Shown in pieces: positions 1-7,590 of a DNA stretch of 34,012 nt. Source of the DNA: an uncultured Alphaproteobacteria bacterium (GTDB lineage Bacteria; Pseudomonadota; Alphaproteobacteria; HIMB59; GCA-002718135); NCBI GenBank assembly GCA_902602135.1, contig CACKQA010000004.1, forward strand, positions 1 to 34,012, in the 5' to 3' direction. Made by a program: the position numbers and the translations under genes. Positions within the stretch are counted from its first letter, which is position 1; each line of letters opens with the position of its first letter. Under the pieces are notes generated by a model. The model did not search any database, was not told the origin of the DNA, and was given only the letters and a program-made list of their open reading frames with translations.

Positions 1-42
1 TTCATAACCTTCTTTTAATCTAACATTCATAATAATTTTCAT
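1..42 (-). CDS. Start of a small protein cut by the window edge (possible alpha/beta-barrel protein)
   Basis: Only the first 14 codons are inside the window, reading MKIIMNVRLKEGYE on the minus strand. The start is an ATG at 42 with an AAGGAAG ribosome-binding sequence a few bases before it. A short beta strand followed by LKEGYE resembles the opening of antibiotic-biosynthesis-monooxygenase-like dimeric alpha/beta-barrel proteins, of which two more are encoded nearby with KEGK at the same place. It follows the DUF1330 gene by 23 nt, so it is probably the third gene of a minus-strand operon. The family call is a guess from 14 residues. Confidence 0.5.
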   Translation of the reverse strand, partial: MKIIMNVRLKEGYE

Positions 43-65
43 AATACTTCCTTTTTTCTATTTAT

Positions 66-389
66 TTAATTTGCTTCTATAATTACCAAATTTCTCACAA
101 CAACATCCTCTTTATTTTCGCCTAAATATGCCAAAGCTTCTTGATAACGAGGATCATTGTACCCATCTATTGCATCTTGTACGCTATTAAATTCAACAAC
201 TGCTGAATATAATAAATCAAAATTCTTTTGAATATAGAACTTTGGTTCACTGCTAGCAGTAGGAACAAAATTTCCTGATTTCTTTTCTGCCTCCTCAGCA
301 ACAATATTCATAAATTTTTCTAAATATTGACCCCATTTTTCTTCATTTTTAATTTCTTTTACTTGTCCTACCCAATATCCTTTTTTCAT
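66..389 (-). CDS. DUF1330-like dimeric alpha/beta-barrel protein
   Basis: A 107-residue cytoplasmic protein with no signal peptide. It opens with KKGYWVGQVKEIKNEEKW and has a central FNSVQDAIDGYNDPRYQEAL segment. That matches the DUF1330 pattern, where an N-terminal KGYWIA-type strand is followed by a (E/D)F-x-S-x-x-A-x-x-x-Y-x-S/D-P-x-Y-Q helix. The biochemical role of DUF1330 proteins is mostly unknown; they share the fold of small monooxygenases and stress proteins. A strong AAGGAGG Shine-Dalgarno lies just upstream of the ATG. It sits 25 nt after the NTF2-like gene, so the two are probably co-transcribed. Confidence 0.8.
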   Translation of the reverse strand: MKKGYWVGQVKEIKNEEKWGQYLEKFMNIVAEEAEKKSGNFVPTASSEPKFYIQKNFDLLYSAVVEFNSVQDAIDGYNDPRYQEALAYLGENKEDVVVRNLVIIEAN

Positions 390-414
390 AAATCCTCCTT
401 AAAAATAAGTTTAT

Positions 415-735
415 TTACATTTCTGTAGCGCCAGTTTCTGTTCTCCAAATTAATCCATCTTTTTTTAATGCAACCATCATTAAGGCTTCCTTATCTCCAG
501 ATGCATAAGTATTAAAGCGATGTGTAACTAAAATTTCATCATTTTCATAAATACAACGAACTTTATCTTGAGTAATATTATTGAACATTTCTAATGTTTG
601 TTCTTCACTTCCTTCACTTTTTTTAAAAACTTTATTTTGCTTATGACTAATAAATTCATGGTCTTCATGGAAAAGAGCTCTGTGAGCTTTTGCATCTTTT
701 TCTTCAAATGTTTTTTGTAATTTTTCAAATAACAT
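415..735 (-). CDS. NTF2-like / SnoaL-type small protein
   Basis: A 106-residue protein with the look of a short NTF2-like (cone-fold) domain. It has an N-terminal amphipathic helix (FEKLQKTFEEKDAKAHRALF), then HEDHEFISHKQNKVFKK, and a curved-sheet second half (DEILVTHRFNTYASGDKE, MMVALKKDGLIWRTETGA). This family includes SnoaL-type polyketide cyclases, ketosteroid isomerases and many binding-only proteins. I cannot assign a ligand. An AAGGAGA ribosome-binding site precedes the ATG. It is the first gene of a probable minus-strand operon with the DUF1330 protein, and faces the GYD gene across 235 nt that must hold both promoters. Confidence 0.6.
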   Translation of the reverse strand: MLFEKLQKTFEEKDAKAHRALFHEDHEFISHKQNKVFKKSEGSEEQTLEMFNNITQDKVRCIYENDEILVTHRFNTYASGDKEALMMVALKKDGLIWRTETGATEM

Positions 736-970
736 AAATCTCCTTTTGTTTTTTAAAAATTAAAATTCAAATTTTACAATTTTATAAATATTCTATTATT
801 GAATAATAATTAAGTTAAGTAAAAATAATATTATTAATAAAAAATAATAAATATTGACGAATAGTTATTCAAACCTTTTAGTTTTATTTAAAAAAAGATT
901 GTTGATCTTGATAAATTTTTAATAAAAAATTCAATCATAATTTATAGTTAAATTGAAAGGAGAGTATTAA

Positions 971-1288
971 ATGTCAATTTTTGTATCACTTGGTATTTAT
1001 TCTCAAAAAGGTGCTGACGGTATTATTAATGGAGACTCTGACAGAAAAGCAGCTATGGAAAAAATGGTTAGCAGTGTTGGGGGTAAATTAATTGATTATC
1101 ATATAACAAGAGGTCAGTATGATTTTGTGATGATTACTGAGGCAGAATCATTTGAAAGTATGGCTGCTTGCGCTTTAAAAGCAAAAGCTGCAGGTACTCT
1201 TACTGAGGCAGTTACTTTAGAGTCTGTTGATTTAAACAAAGTAAGAGAAATGGGAAATAAAGTCGATTTTTCTCCTCCAACTTCGTAA
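971..1288 (+). CDS. GYD-domain protein
   Basis: A 105-residue protein. The central segment ITRGQYDFVMITEAESFESM corresponds to the G-x-Y-D-x-(V/I) signature of the GYD family, with the usual VSLGIYSQKGADGI first strand and helix. GYD proteins are dimeric alpha/beta-barrel proteins of unknown biochemical role, often found beside stress or catabolic genes. An AAAGGAGAG ribosome-binding site lies 7 nt before the ATG. It is transcribed away from the NTF2-like/DUF1330 operon and ends in a clear hairpin terminator at 1295-1321, so it is probably monocistronic. Confidence 0.85.
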   Translation: MSIFVSLGIYSQKGADGIINGDSDRKAAMEKMVSSVGGKLIDYHITRGQYDFVMITEAESFESMAACALKAKAAGTLTEAVTLESVDLNKVREMGNKVDFSPPTS

Positions 1289-1294
1289 TTTAAG

Positions 1295-1321
1295 AAGCAC
1301 TCAAACTAGAGTGCTTTTTTT
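1295..1321 (+). terminator. Rho-independent terminator after the GYD gene
   Basis: An 8-bp perfect stem AAGCACTC/GAGTGCTT (1295-1302 with 1309-1316) with a 6-nt loop is followed by a T-run to 1321. It begins 7 nt after the GYD stop codon. The next gene on the minus strand ends at 1329, so it may also stop convergent transcription, although its A-run on that side is short. Confidence 0.85.
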
Positions 1322-1328
1322 CATTAAA

Positions 1329-1718
1329 TTAAATAAATTTTTCTTTTCTTATGTAACCAACTTCTGTTGTTTTAAAGTGTTTGAAGGGTACATTTAGAGC
1401 CTTAATTGCATTGATTGTTTCATCAGTAATATTACCGTAAACTTCTATTTCAAATTTATCAGCTATTTCTTGATGTTTTTCTACATATGCTACAACAGGA
1501 GGGTTATTAATGTGATGAACCATTGCCTCACTTGTACGGTAGACTTCACTCCAGGTAAACTCTAAGGGATCTGTTGGATCTTGATCAAAAGTATGGATCA
1601 GCATATCTGGTTCTGATGCATTAACGGCGTCATCAGCTTCTTTTGCTATCTTGAGATACTCTTCAATCTTACCTTCTTTTACACGTATTCTAGCTATTAA
1701 AATAAAAGGATTAGACAT
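1329..1718 (-). CDS. Antibiotic-biosynthesis-monooxygenase (ABM)-like protein
   Basis: A 129-residue protein with the small dimeric alpha/beta-barrel pattern. A first strand and turn IARIRVKEGKIEEYLKIAKE is followed by SEPDMLIHTFDQDPTDPLEF, WSEVYRTSEAMVHHINNP and a final strand ending in FEIEVYGN. ABM-fold proteins act as cofactor-free quinol monooxygenases or heme-degrading enzymes, or simply bind ligands. The HH after the WSEVY strand sits where several family members carry active-site histidines, but I cannot assign a reaction. The C-terminal extension of about 35 residues after the barrel is longer than usual. No convincing Shine-Dalgarno precedes the ATG. It converges on the GYD gene and diverges from the dehydrogenase gene at 1984. 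Confidence 0.7.
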   Translation of the reverse strand: MSNPFILIARIRVKEGKIEEYLKIAKEADDAVNASEPDMLIHTFDQDPTDPLEFTWSEVYRTSEAMVHHINNPPVVAYVEKHQEIADKFEIEVYGNITDETINAIKALNVPFKHFKTTEVGYIRKEKFI

Positions 1719-1983
1719 ATTATTTATCTTAACATAATCAAGATACTTTCACACTAATAAGTACTAAACAATCTTTTTAATTGGTAATGGGTTTCAAAAC
1801 TAAAAATGCCAACTCCAAAATGCGTTAAGATAACAATTAGATTTATAAATTTGCTAGGTAACTTAGATTTATTTTTCTAAAATTATTAAAAAAAGAAATT
1901 GTAAATGTAGTTAAAATGTAACCAAAATTTAATATTTTATTTTTATATTAATTTTTTATATTCTTATAAAATAAAAATCATAA

Positions 1984-2901
1984 ATGTCTAAAACTGCAAT
2001 AGTAACAGGTGCATCTCGTGGATTTGGTCGAGGTATAGCTCATGTTCTTGCTACCGAAGGTAATTTCAAGGTATTTGCAACTGCAAGAAATAAATCTGCT
2101 CTTGATGCTCTAAAAAATGAAGTTGATTCTTTTAAAGGTGATGGAGAATTGATTCCTTATGTTTTAGATCAAAATAATGATGAAGATGTCAAAAAATTTT
2201 CTGAAGAAATAATTTTAAAAGAAAAAAAAATAGATTTACTCGTAAATAGTGCTTATCAAGGGCTAGTAGCAATGACACCTCATTTTGGTAAGCCATTTTG
2301 GGAGAGACCTATCTCAGTGTATGACGGACATATGAATGTAGGTGTTAGAAGCTCATATGTAATGAGTAAGCTAATAGTACCATCAATGATAAAAAACAAT
2401 AATGGGCTGATTTTACAAATTTCTAGTTATGGAGGTTTTTTTTATCTTTTTGATGTTGGGTATGGAGTTGCACATGCTGCAATGGATCGTCTGAGTTGTG
2501 ATATGGCTATTGAGTTAAAAGAGCATAATGTAAAAGCAATAACTTTACATCCTGGAGGTGGTCAAACAGAAATTACTGCATTTCCTGATGGAGAAAGTCC
2601 AAAATTTGTTGGTCGAGCTGTATATGCTTTAATTGAAAAAGCTGATGACTCTTTTTTATCTAAATCAAATGGGAAAACATTATTTACAATTGATTTGGCA
2701 AAAAAATTTGATTTTAGAGAAGATTATGATCATGATGGATCTATCAATGAAGCACGTTATGAAAATTCAAAACCTATTAAGGAAATGATGTTAAAGGCAT
2801 TACCACAATATGATAGTGAATCTCCATTACCATCATTCAAAGATACTAATAATTCTGGTTTTGCAGATTTATTTCCTGGAGCAAAAAATAAAAAATTATA
2901 A
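1984..2901 (+). CDS. Short-chain dehydrogenase/reductase, DHRS1-like, with an altered YxxxK motif
   Basis: A 305-residue NAD(P)-dependent oxidoreductase of the SDR superfamily. The cofactor-binding turn TGASRGFGRG is near residues 8-17, a VNSAY segment stands in for NNAG, and the catalytic serine region ISSYGG is at 146-151. The block LFDVGYGVAHAAMDRLS and the PGGGQTE after the next strand resemble the DHRS1 subgroup, whose members normally read YGVGKAA. Here the lysine of YxxxK is a histidine (codon CAT, residue 164, with Tyr160), so ordinary SDR chemistry may be changed or lost. The ABM-like gene begins 12 nt downstream, so the two are probably one operon. Its substrate is unknown. Confidence 0.85.
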   Translation: MSKTAIVTGASRGFGRGIAHVLATEGNFKVFATARNKSALDALKNEVDSFKGDGELIPYVLDQNNDEDVKKFSEEIILKEKKIDLLVNSAYQGLVAMTPHFGKPFWERPISVYDGHMNVGVRSSYVMSKLIVPSMIKNNNGLILQISSYGGFFYLFDVGYGVAHAAMDRLSCDMAIELKEHNVKAITLHPGGGQTEITAFPDGESPKFVGRAVYALIEKADDSFLSKSNGKTLFTIDLAKKFDFREDYDHDGSINEARYENSKPIKEMMLKALPQYDSESPLPSFKDTNNSGFADLFPGAKNKKL

Positions 2902-2913
2902 AGGAGTTATAAA

Positions 2914-3225
2914 ATGTCATTAATGGTTTGGATCAAAGTTCATATTAAAGAAGGTAAAATGGAAGAATATATAAATTTACATAACTTACCAAATGGAAGG
3001 GCTTACACTTTATCGCAAGAAGGGTGCAAAAGTATTATTAGATCCATAGATACAGAAAATAAAAATGTTTTACTTTTAACCGAGGAATGGAGTAGTATGG
3101 ATGATTGGGATAAATATATAGCTAAAAGAGAAAGTGGTGAAGAAGACGATAATTTTTTAAAGAAGATAGAAAATCTTCTTACCGATAAAGGTCACGAAAT
3201 CACTTTTTCAGAAATAACTAAATAA
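2914..3225 (+). CDS. ABM-like small dimeric alpha/beta-barrel protein
   Basis: A 103-residue protein starting MSLMVWIKVHIKEGKMEEYI, the usual first strand and helix of the ABM family. GCKSIIRSIDTENKNVLLLT and a WSSMDDWDKYI helix follow, as in putative quinol monooxygenases. AAAGGAG lies 8 nt before the ATG and the gene begins 12 nt after the dehydrogenase stop, so translation of the pair is likely linked. It could work on the dehydrogenase product, but that is inference from adjacency only. Confidence 0.75.
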   Translation: MSLMVWIKVHIKEGKMEEYINLHNLPNGRAYTLSQEGCKSIIRSIDTENKNVLLLTEEWSSMDDWDKYIAKRESGEEDDNFLKKIENLLTDKGHEITFSEITK

Positions 3226-3273
3226 ATTGATTTATGTTTGTGACAAAAGAATTTGGCAATAATAAATAGTGGT

Positions 3274-3295
3274 TTAGCCCTTAAAAAAGGGCTAA
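3274..3295. terminator. Shared bidirectional hairpin between convergent genes
   Basis: A 9-bp perfect stem TTAGCCCTT/AAGGGCTAA with an AAAA loop lies between the ABM-like gene (stop 3225) and the convergent fasciclin gene (stop at 3300). The T-runs on both sides are short and broken, so its strength as an intrinsic terminator is uncertain, but its position is right for both transcripts. Confidence 0.6.
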
Positions 3296-3299
3296 TTAA

Positions 3300-3782
3300 T
3301 TATTGTGGTAATACTACTTTATTAATGACATGAATAACGCCATTTGTAGTTTCAATATCTGCAGTAATTACTTCTGCATCATTTACAAAAACTTTACCGT
3401 TTTCTGCTTTTACAATTAATTTTTGACCATTAACTGTTACTGCTTCGATGGTTCCAGATATGTCTCCTGACATTACTTTTCCTGAAAGCACATGGTACGT
3501 TAAAATTCCTGCTAGAGTACTTTTGTTCTCTGGCTTAAGAAGATCATTTAGTGTTGCTTCGTCAATTAGAGCAAATGCATCGTCTGTTGGTGCAAATACT
3601 GTAAAAGGACCCATGCCTTTAAGTGTATCAACTAAGTCAGCTGCTTGTACTGCAGCAACCAATGTATTAAACGCGCCAGCTTTAACAGCAGTGTCAACAA
3701 TATCATGTTTGTGTCCGTCTGCTTTTAAAACATTAGCAAAAAATACGAATGGAATAATTAATGTAATAAATATTTTTTTCAT
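3300..3782 (-). CDS. Secreted fasciclin (FAS1) domain protein
   Basis: A 160-residue protein with a signal peptide ([21 protein letters not shown]) and a single FAS1 domain filling the rest. The H1-like motif is [16 protein letters not shown] and the second conserved region is [15 protein letters not shown]. The domain closes with [14 protein letters not shown] at the very C-terminus. FAS1 domains mediate adhesion or bind ligands in the periplasm or outside the cell; bacterial single-domain versions are common and mostly uncharacterised. An AAAGGAAA sequence precedes the ATG. It appears to be monocistronic. Confidence 0.92.
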   Translation of the reverse strand: MKKIFITLIIPFVFFANVLKADGHKHDIVDTAVKAGAFNTLVAAVQAADLVDTLKGMGPFTVFAPTDDAFALIDEATLNDLLKPENKSTLAGILTYHVLSGKVMSGDISGTIEAVTVNGQKLIVKAENGKVFVNDAEVITADIETTNGVIHVINKVVLPQ

Positions 3783-4096
3783 ATTATTTCCTTTTCTAAT
3801 ATTTTGAAATAGTTTGAAAAAAAATAAAAAAATGTGACAACCTGTACAAAATGAAATTTTTTTAAAATTTTTTTTTAATTTTTTTTTATAAAATTAATTT
3901 TTATAAATTTGACTTTTATAAGTATTAATAGTGTGGCGTATGTGTCGCGATCACTTACGACTAATAAAAAAGAAGAGTTGTTTGTCTAAGGAGACAGGAT
4001 AATATAAAAAATAATTTAAAAAGAAAATTTATTTTCAAATATCAATAATATTTAACAAAGTATTTACTATTTAAAATAAAGACCTATTTATTATAG
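3783..4096. other. 314-nt intergenic region with a GC-richer leader-like segment
   Basis: The first 120 nt are almost pure A/T. At about 3931-4002 composition changes abruptly to a GC-richer block. This block can encode a 20-codon reading frame (ATG 3940 to TAA 4000, starting MCRDHLRLIKKK), although no Shine-Dalgarno precedes it. It also contains a small hairpin TGTCT-AAGG-AGACA (3983-3996) whose loop and 3' arm carry AAGGAG. The remaining 94 nt before the membrane-protein gene are A/T-rich again. It could be a regulatory leader or leader peptide for the downstream gene, or the remains of something else. I recognise no known riboswitch. Confidence 0.35.
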
Positions 4097-4465
4097 ATGC
4101 GACAATTTATAGTTGAATGTTGGGATAGTATTATGAATCATGACTTTAACCCATTAAAGCACATTCCCGACCTACAAGTAAGACACATGGTATTGCAAAT
4201 ATTAGCTTGGATGTGGTGCATCGCATTTAGTCTCTATGTAGGATCATGGTATGTAATGGGAGTAACTTTTGCTACACATTTTCTTTTAATCGCAGCTATT
4301 GCTATCACTATTGCTACTTTTAAAATATCTGAGAATGTTTATAAATTTAAAGAAGGTTACCATTCAGCGAATAGAGCACGAGGTAGCGTTATTTATAGAG
4401 ATAAATATGGTAACCCCTATAAAGTTGAACTGCCAAAAAATGATCCAGGTGGAGAACACGACTAA
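4097..4465 (+). CDS. Small membrane protein of unknown function
   Basis: A 122-residue protein I do not recognise. About 30 polar N-terminal residues (CWDSIMNHDFNPLKHIPDLQ) are followed by two closely spaced hydrophobic segments, roughly residues 33-53 (MVLQILAWMWCIAFSLYVGS) and 58-76 (VTFATHFLLIAAIAITIATF). A polar 45-residue tail with charged and glycine-rich stretches (ISENVYKFKEGYHSANRARG, NDPGGEHD) ends it. Both termini are probably on the same side of the inner membrane. No clear ribosome-binding site is visible. The rhodanese gene follows 78 nt later in the same direction. Confidence 0.7.
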   Translation: MRQFIVECWDSIMNHDFNPLKHIPDLQVRHMVLQILAWMWCIAFSLYVGSWYVMGVTFATHFLLIAAIAITIATFKISENVYKFKEGYHSANRARGSVIYRDKYGNPYKVELPKNDPGGEHD

Positions 4466-4543
4466 TCCTTTTAAATAAATAACAACCTCTGACTTGATAG
4501 ATTAACAATTAAAAATAATTAGTGATTATTGTGAAGAAGATTA

Positions 4544-4960
4544 ATGAATATTAGATTTTATATAAAGATCATAGTTGGTTTATTGATTTTTAAATTTGCA
4601 TTTGCAGAAGTTATAGATGTTGATGATCAAGAAATGATAAAATTATCAAACGATAATATTCCAATTGTAGATGTAAGAAGAAGTTCAGAGTGGGATCAAA
4701 CCGGCGTTATTCCAAATAGTATTTTACTAACTTTTTTTGATGATGAGGGGAATTATAATTTTGATGAATGGTACGAAAAATTACAACTAGAAATAAATGT
4801 AACCGATCCAATAATCTTAATTTGTAGATCAGGAAAAAGGTCTAAGGTAATTGCAAATATGATAGATGAGAAATTTAATACTATTATTTACAATGCACAA
4901 AGTGGAATAAACTCTTGGATTAGTAAAAAATTAATAACAGTTGAGCATCAAACTAATTAA
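4544..4960 (+). CDS. Exported rhodanese-like domain protein
   Basis: A 138-residue protein with an N-terminal signal sequence (about MNIRFYIKIIVGLLIFKFAFA), then one rhodanese domain. VDVRRSSEWDQTGVIPNSI forms the first conserved block and ILICRSGKRSKVIANMI holds the active-site loop CRSGKRS with its persulfide-forming cysteine. Single-domain rhodaneses transfer sulfane sulfur to acceptors; this one would act in the periplasm. The last 160 nt of this gene occur again as a decayed copy at 13986-14145. Only a weak GAAGA precedes the start. It converges on the 2OG oxygenase gene. Confidence 0.9.
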   Translation: MNIRFYIKIIVGLLIFKFAFAEVIDVDDQEMIKLSNDNIPIVDVRRSSEWDQTGVIPNSILLTFFDDEGNYNFDEWYEKLQLEINVTDPIILICRSGKRSKVIANMIDEKFNTIIYNAQSGINSWISKKLITVEHQTN

Positions 4961-5052
4961 TAAAAATAGAATTTTTTTTTCTTTCTTTCGCTTAGCTTCA
5001 ATTAGAATCAAATGTTTTTTAAAATTTTCAGATAATTATACTCTAAATAATT

Positions 5053-5661
5053 TTATGCTTTTACAAATGCATTAAAAGAAAAACATCTTCGCTCGCCATC
5101 TTTACGAAACGGATGAACATCATGCATTAAAAAAGCAGGAAATAAATACATATCTCCGACACGAGGTTTAAAGGTAATACGATGCTTTACCAAAGGAGGG
5201 CTATTACGTGGCATAGAGACACGACCATCAAAAAAAGAGAGTCTACCTGCAAAAGCTATCTCTTTGTTATATTTAATAGAATTTGGAACCTCAAGATAAC
5301 ACACTCCACTAACGTTACCTCTATGAATATGTGGTGGATTAAAATCACCTGCAAATTGTCTAACGATCCATGCGCGATCAATTTTAATAGAAGAGGGTTT
5401 TATTTGAATAACGTTTTTGTAATAAGATTGAATAATGCGGTTAAGTTGTTTTTCTAAACCGCTTCTAAAAAGAAAATCCTTTGTTAAGCGAAATTGTTGC
5501 TGAACATTTCCCACTAATCTGTGCGAATGATCTAACACTTTACTTTTATGTTTACTGTCAATTATTTTATTAGCATAAGAATTAACTTTATCAGTCAATT
5601 TATTTGATAAATTATATTTACCTATTGTGGGTCCAAAGGGTTTATAATACGTTTCTTTCAT
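5053..5661 (-). CDS. Putative 2OG-Fe(II) oxygenase family protein
   Basis: A 202-residue protein resembling the TIGR02466/2OG-FeII_Oxy_5 family. The block NPPHIHRGNVSGVCYLEVPN (His111 and His113) fits the N-x-H-x-H-x-x-x-x-(L/V)SGVYYL pattern. GDMYLFPAFLMHDVHPF (His180) supplies the distal iron ligand region, and an arginine near 191-192 followed by CFSFN matches the 2-oxoglutarate-binding end (RxSxSFN). The expected reaction is 2-oxoglutarate- and O2-dependent hydroxylation; the substrate is unknown. Homologues occur widely in marine bacteria and their phages. No clear Shine-Dalgarno is present. Confidence 0.82.
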   Translation of the reverse strand: MKETYYKPFGPTIGKYNLSNKLTDKVNSYANKIIDSKHKSKVLDHSHRLVGNVQQQFRLTKDFLFRSGLEKQLNRIIQSYYKNVIQIKPSSIKIDRAWIVRQFAGDFNPPHIHRGNVSGVCYLEVPNSIKYNKEIAFAGRLSFFDGRVSMPRNSPPLVKHRITFKPRVGDMYLFPAFLMHDVHPFRKDGERRCFSFNAFVKA

Positions 5662-5858
5662 ACATTTTTATTTAATAACAGTCTTAGTAAAATCAATTAA
5701 CTTTCACACCTTTCATCATCTAGTTCTTCTAATCTGATGAAAACATAGTGAACGAAAAAGAAGATTATTTTTGTTTACCAAAGATATTTCAAATATTTCA
5801 GCATTAAGTATTGTTGATTGAAACATCAAACTCTAATAAACTAAACATAAATAAAAAT

Positions 5859-6731
5859 ATGAGAGAAACTGAAAAAAAAGAAGCTACTTATAATAATATT
5901 GAAAAGTGGGATACAAATAAATTACTTGAGGAGTTACTTCAATCACAGAACAAATCGTTTATAGCGGTAAAAAATTCTCTTAAAGATATTGAATTTGCTG
6001 TATCTTCCTCAATAAAAAAACTTGCAAAAAAAAATTCTAAAATTGTTTATGTCGGTGCTGGCACCTCTGGAAGAATTGGAGCTATCGATGGTGTAGAGCT
6101 CATTCCAACATTTGGTTGGCCTTATGAAAGAGTGCAATTTTGTTTCTCAGGTGATAATCCACTTAAACCAACAGAAGGTTCCGAAGACAGTGAAGAACTT
6201 GCTATACAACATTTCAATGATAAAAAAATAAATCAAGATGATGTTGTTATAGGTATAGCAGCAAGTGGATCAACTAAATATACTTTAAAAATTATTGAAT
6301 TAGCAAAAAATATTGGTGCATTAACTATTGGGGTTTCAAATAACAAAAATTCTTTACTAAAAAATTTAGCAGAAATAAACATATGCCTAGAAACTGGAAG
6401 TGAATTTTTAGCTGGTTCTACGCGTTTAGCTGCAGGAACAAGTCAAAAAATTGCTCTCAATCTTTTTTCAACTTCCTTAATGATAAAATTAAATAGAGTT
6501 TATAAAGGTTTCATGATTGATGTTATTGCATCAAATGAAAAATTAAAAAAAAGAGCGCAATTTATATTATCAGAAATCACTGGATGTTCAGAAAAAATTG
6601 CTAATAATCTTTTATTGCAAACAAATTATAATATTCGCATGTCTCTTATGCTTTTTCATAATTATACTATTGAAGATGCAAAAAAAATTCTTGAAGAAAA
6701 CGACAATAATCTTCATAAGATTTTAAAATAA
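5859..6731 (+). CDS. murQ: N-acetylmuramic acid 6-phosphate etherase
   Basis: MurQ splits the D-lactyl ether of MurNAc-6-phosphate to give GlcNAc-6-phosphate and D-lactate in the cytoplasm. The SIS-fold sugar-phosphate site VYVGAGTSGRIGAIDGVE ends in the expected catalytic glutamate, and GSEDSEEL carries the second conserved glutamate. IGIAASGSTKYT, AGSTRLAAGTSQK and a VIASNEKLKKRA block are all in family order. I chose ATG 5859 (290 residues) because the family normally begins a few residues before a TE motif (here RETEKKE); a TTG at 5811 in the same frame would add 16 unrelated residues. The gene converges with the permease gene 7 nt away, so murQ is transcribed separately from the transporter. 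Confidence 0.93.
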   Translation: MRETEKKEATYNNIEKWDTNKLLEELLQSQNKSFIAVKNSLKDIEFAVSSSIKKLAKKNSKIVYVGAGTSGRIGAIDGVELIPTFGWPYERVQFCFSGDNPLKPTEGSEDSEELAIQHFNDKKINQDDVVIGIAASGSTKYTLKIIELAKNIGALTIGVSNNKNSLLKNLAEINICLETGSEFLAGSTRLAAGTSQKIALNLFSTSLMIKLNRVYKGFMIDVIASNEKLKKRAQFILSEITGCSEKIANNLLLQTNYNIRMSLMLFHNYTIEDAKKILEENDNNLHKILK

Positions 6732-6738
6732 TATAAAT

Positions 6739-7590
6739 TTAAAATTTATTTTCAAATTCTCCTTTTAGTCGAGGATCAAGTCTATCTCTCAAACAATCTC
6801 CAAGTAGGTTAAATCCAAAAGAAAGAAATAAAATTGCTAAGCCCGAAAATACCGCTGGCCAAGGAGATAATAAAAGAAAATTTCGACCTTCAGATAATGA
6901 TAATCCTAAAGACGGAATAGGGGGTTGCGCGCCTAATCCCAAAAATGAAAGTGAAGCCTCTACTAATATTGCAGCAGATAATAAAAGACTTGACTGAACT
7001 AAAATAACAGAAGTCAAATTTGGAAGTATATGAAAAAAAATAATCCTAAAATCTGATGCTCCAACAGATAAAGCACTTTCAACATACTCTGTTTCACAGA
7101 TAACTAGCGCAGGTCCACGAATTAATCTTGAAAAAATTGGTGTATAAACGATGGCAATTGCAATTGCAGCTCCCCAAATACTTGGGCCTATTACTGCAAT
7201 TATGCCTATAGCCAATAATAGGATTGGAAATGCAAATAAAATATCCATAAATCGCATTATAATTCTGTCAAATAAACCTCTGTAATAGGCAGCTAACAAG
7301 CCAATAGTTCCACCAATAATAAGCGATAAAATTACAGCAAGTGAGCTAGTTAATAATGATGTTTGATAACCATACACAACTCTGGCTAAAACATCTCTAC
7401 CTAAATGGTCAGTACCAAATAAATTCATTAAGTTAGGATCTTTCAATCGATTGATCATGATCATTTTATATGGATCTTGAAAGCCTAATATTGGCGCACA
7501 AATAGCTAGTGCGACTTGGAAGGAAACTATAATAATTGAAAAAAATAATAACTTATCATTTTTCATAATATTTGAAAAAAATTTAATCAT
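6739..7590 (-). CDS. Peptide-type ABC transporter permease (DppC/OppC family)
   Basis: The inner-membrane permease of an oligopeptide-type importer. It has an N-terminal transmembrane helix, the family's periplasmic lead-in with FGTDHLGRDVLARVVYG, several further helices and the ATPase-coupling loop E(S)ALSVGASDFRIIFFHILP. The C-terminus has SFLGLGAQPPIPSLG and a final GDCLRDRLDPRLK. I chose ATG 7590 (283 residues), overlapping the upstream permease stop by 8 nt as is usual for coupled pairs. An in-frame ATG at 7632 would add 14 residues overlapping the upstream gene. Confidence 0.9.
   Translation of the reverse strand: MIKFFSNIMKNDKLLFFSIIIVSFQVALAICAPILGFQDPYKMIMINRLKDPNLMNLFGTDHLGRDVLARVVYGYQTSLLTSSLAVILSLIIGGTIGLLAAYYRGLFDRIIMRFMDILFAFPILLLAIGIIAVIGPSIWGAAIAIAIVYTPIFSRLIRGPALVICETEYVESALSVGASDFRIIFFHILPNLTSVILVQSSLLLSAAILVEASLSFLGLGAQPPIPSLGLSLSEGRNFLLLSPWPAVFSGLAILFLSFGFNLLGDCLRDRLDPRLKGEFENKF

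Noticed and set aside
735-971. Sigma-70-like promoter boxes between the divergent NTF2-like and GYD genes (for example TTGACG near 854)
   Set aside because: Several partial boxes can be found in such A/T-rich DNA, but none has both boxes at good spacing.
3448-3807. 119-codon plus-strand frame opposite the fasciclin gene
   Set aside because: It overlaps a clear FAS1 gene with signal peptide on the other strand and has no family features.
5182-5457. 91-codon plus-strand frame opposite the 2OG oxygenase
   Set aside because: It is the antisense shadow of a gene with recognisable metal-ligand motifs.
5811-5858. TTG start adding 16 residues to MurQ
   Set aside because: The extra residues do not resemble the family N-terminus, and neither site has a Shine-Dalgarno; the ATG at 5859 is preferred but not proven.
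6733-6749. A/T-only palindrome ATAAATTT-A-AAATTTAT between murQ and the convergent permease gene
   Set aside because: The pairing is perfect but contains no G:C pairs, so it is too weak and too likely by chance in this sequence to be called a terminator.
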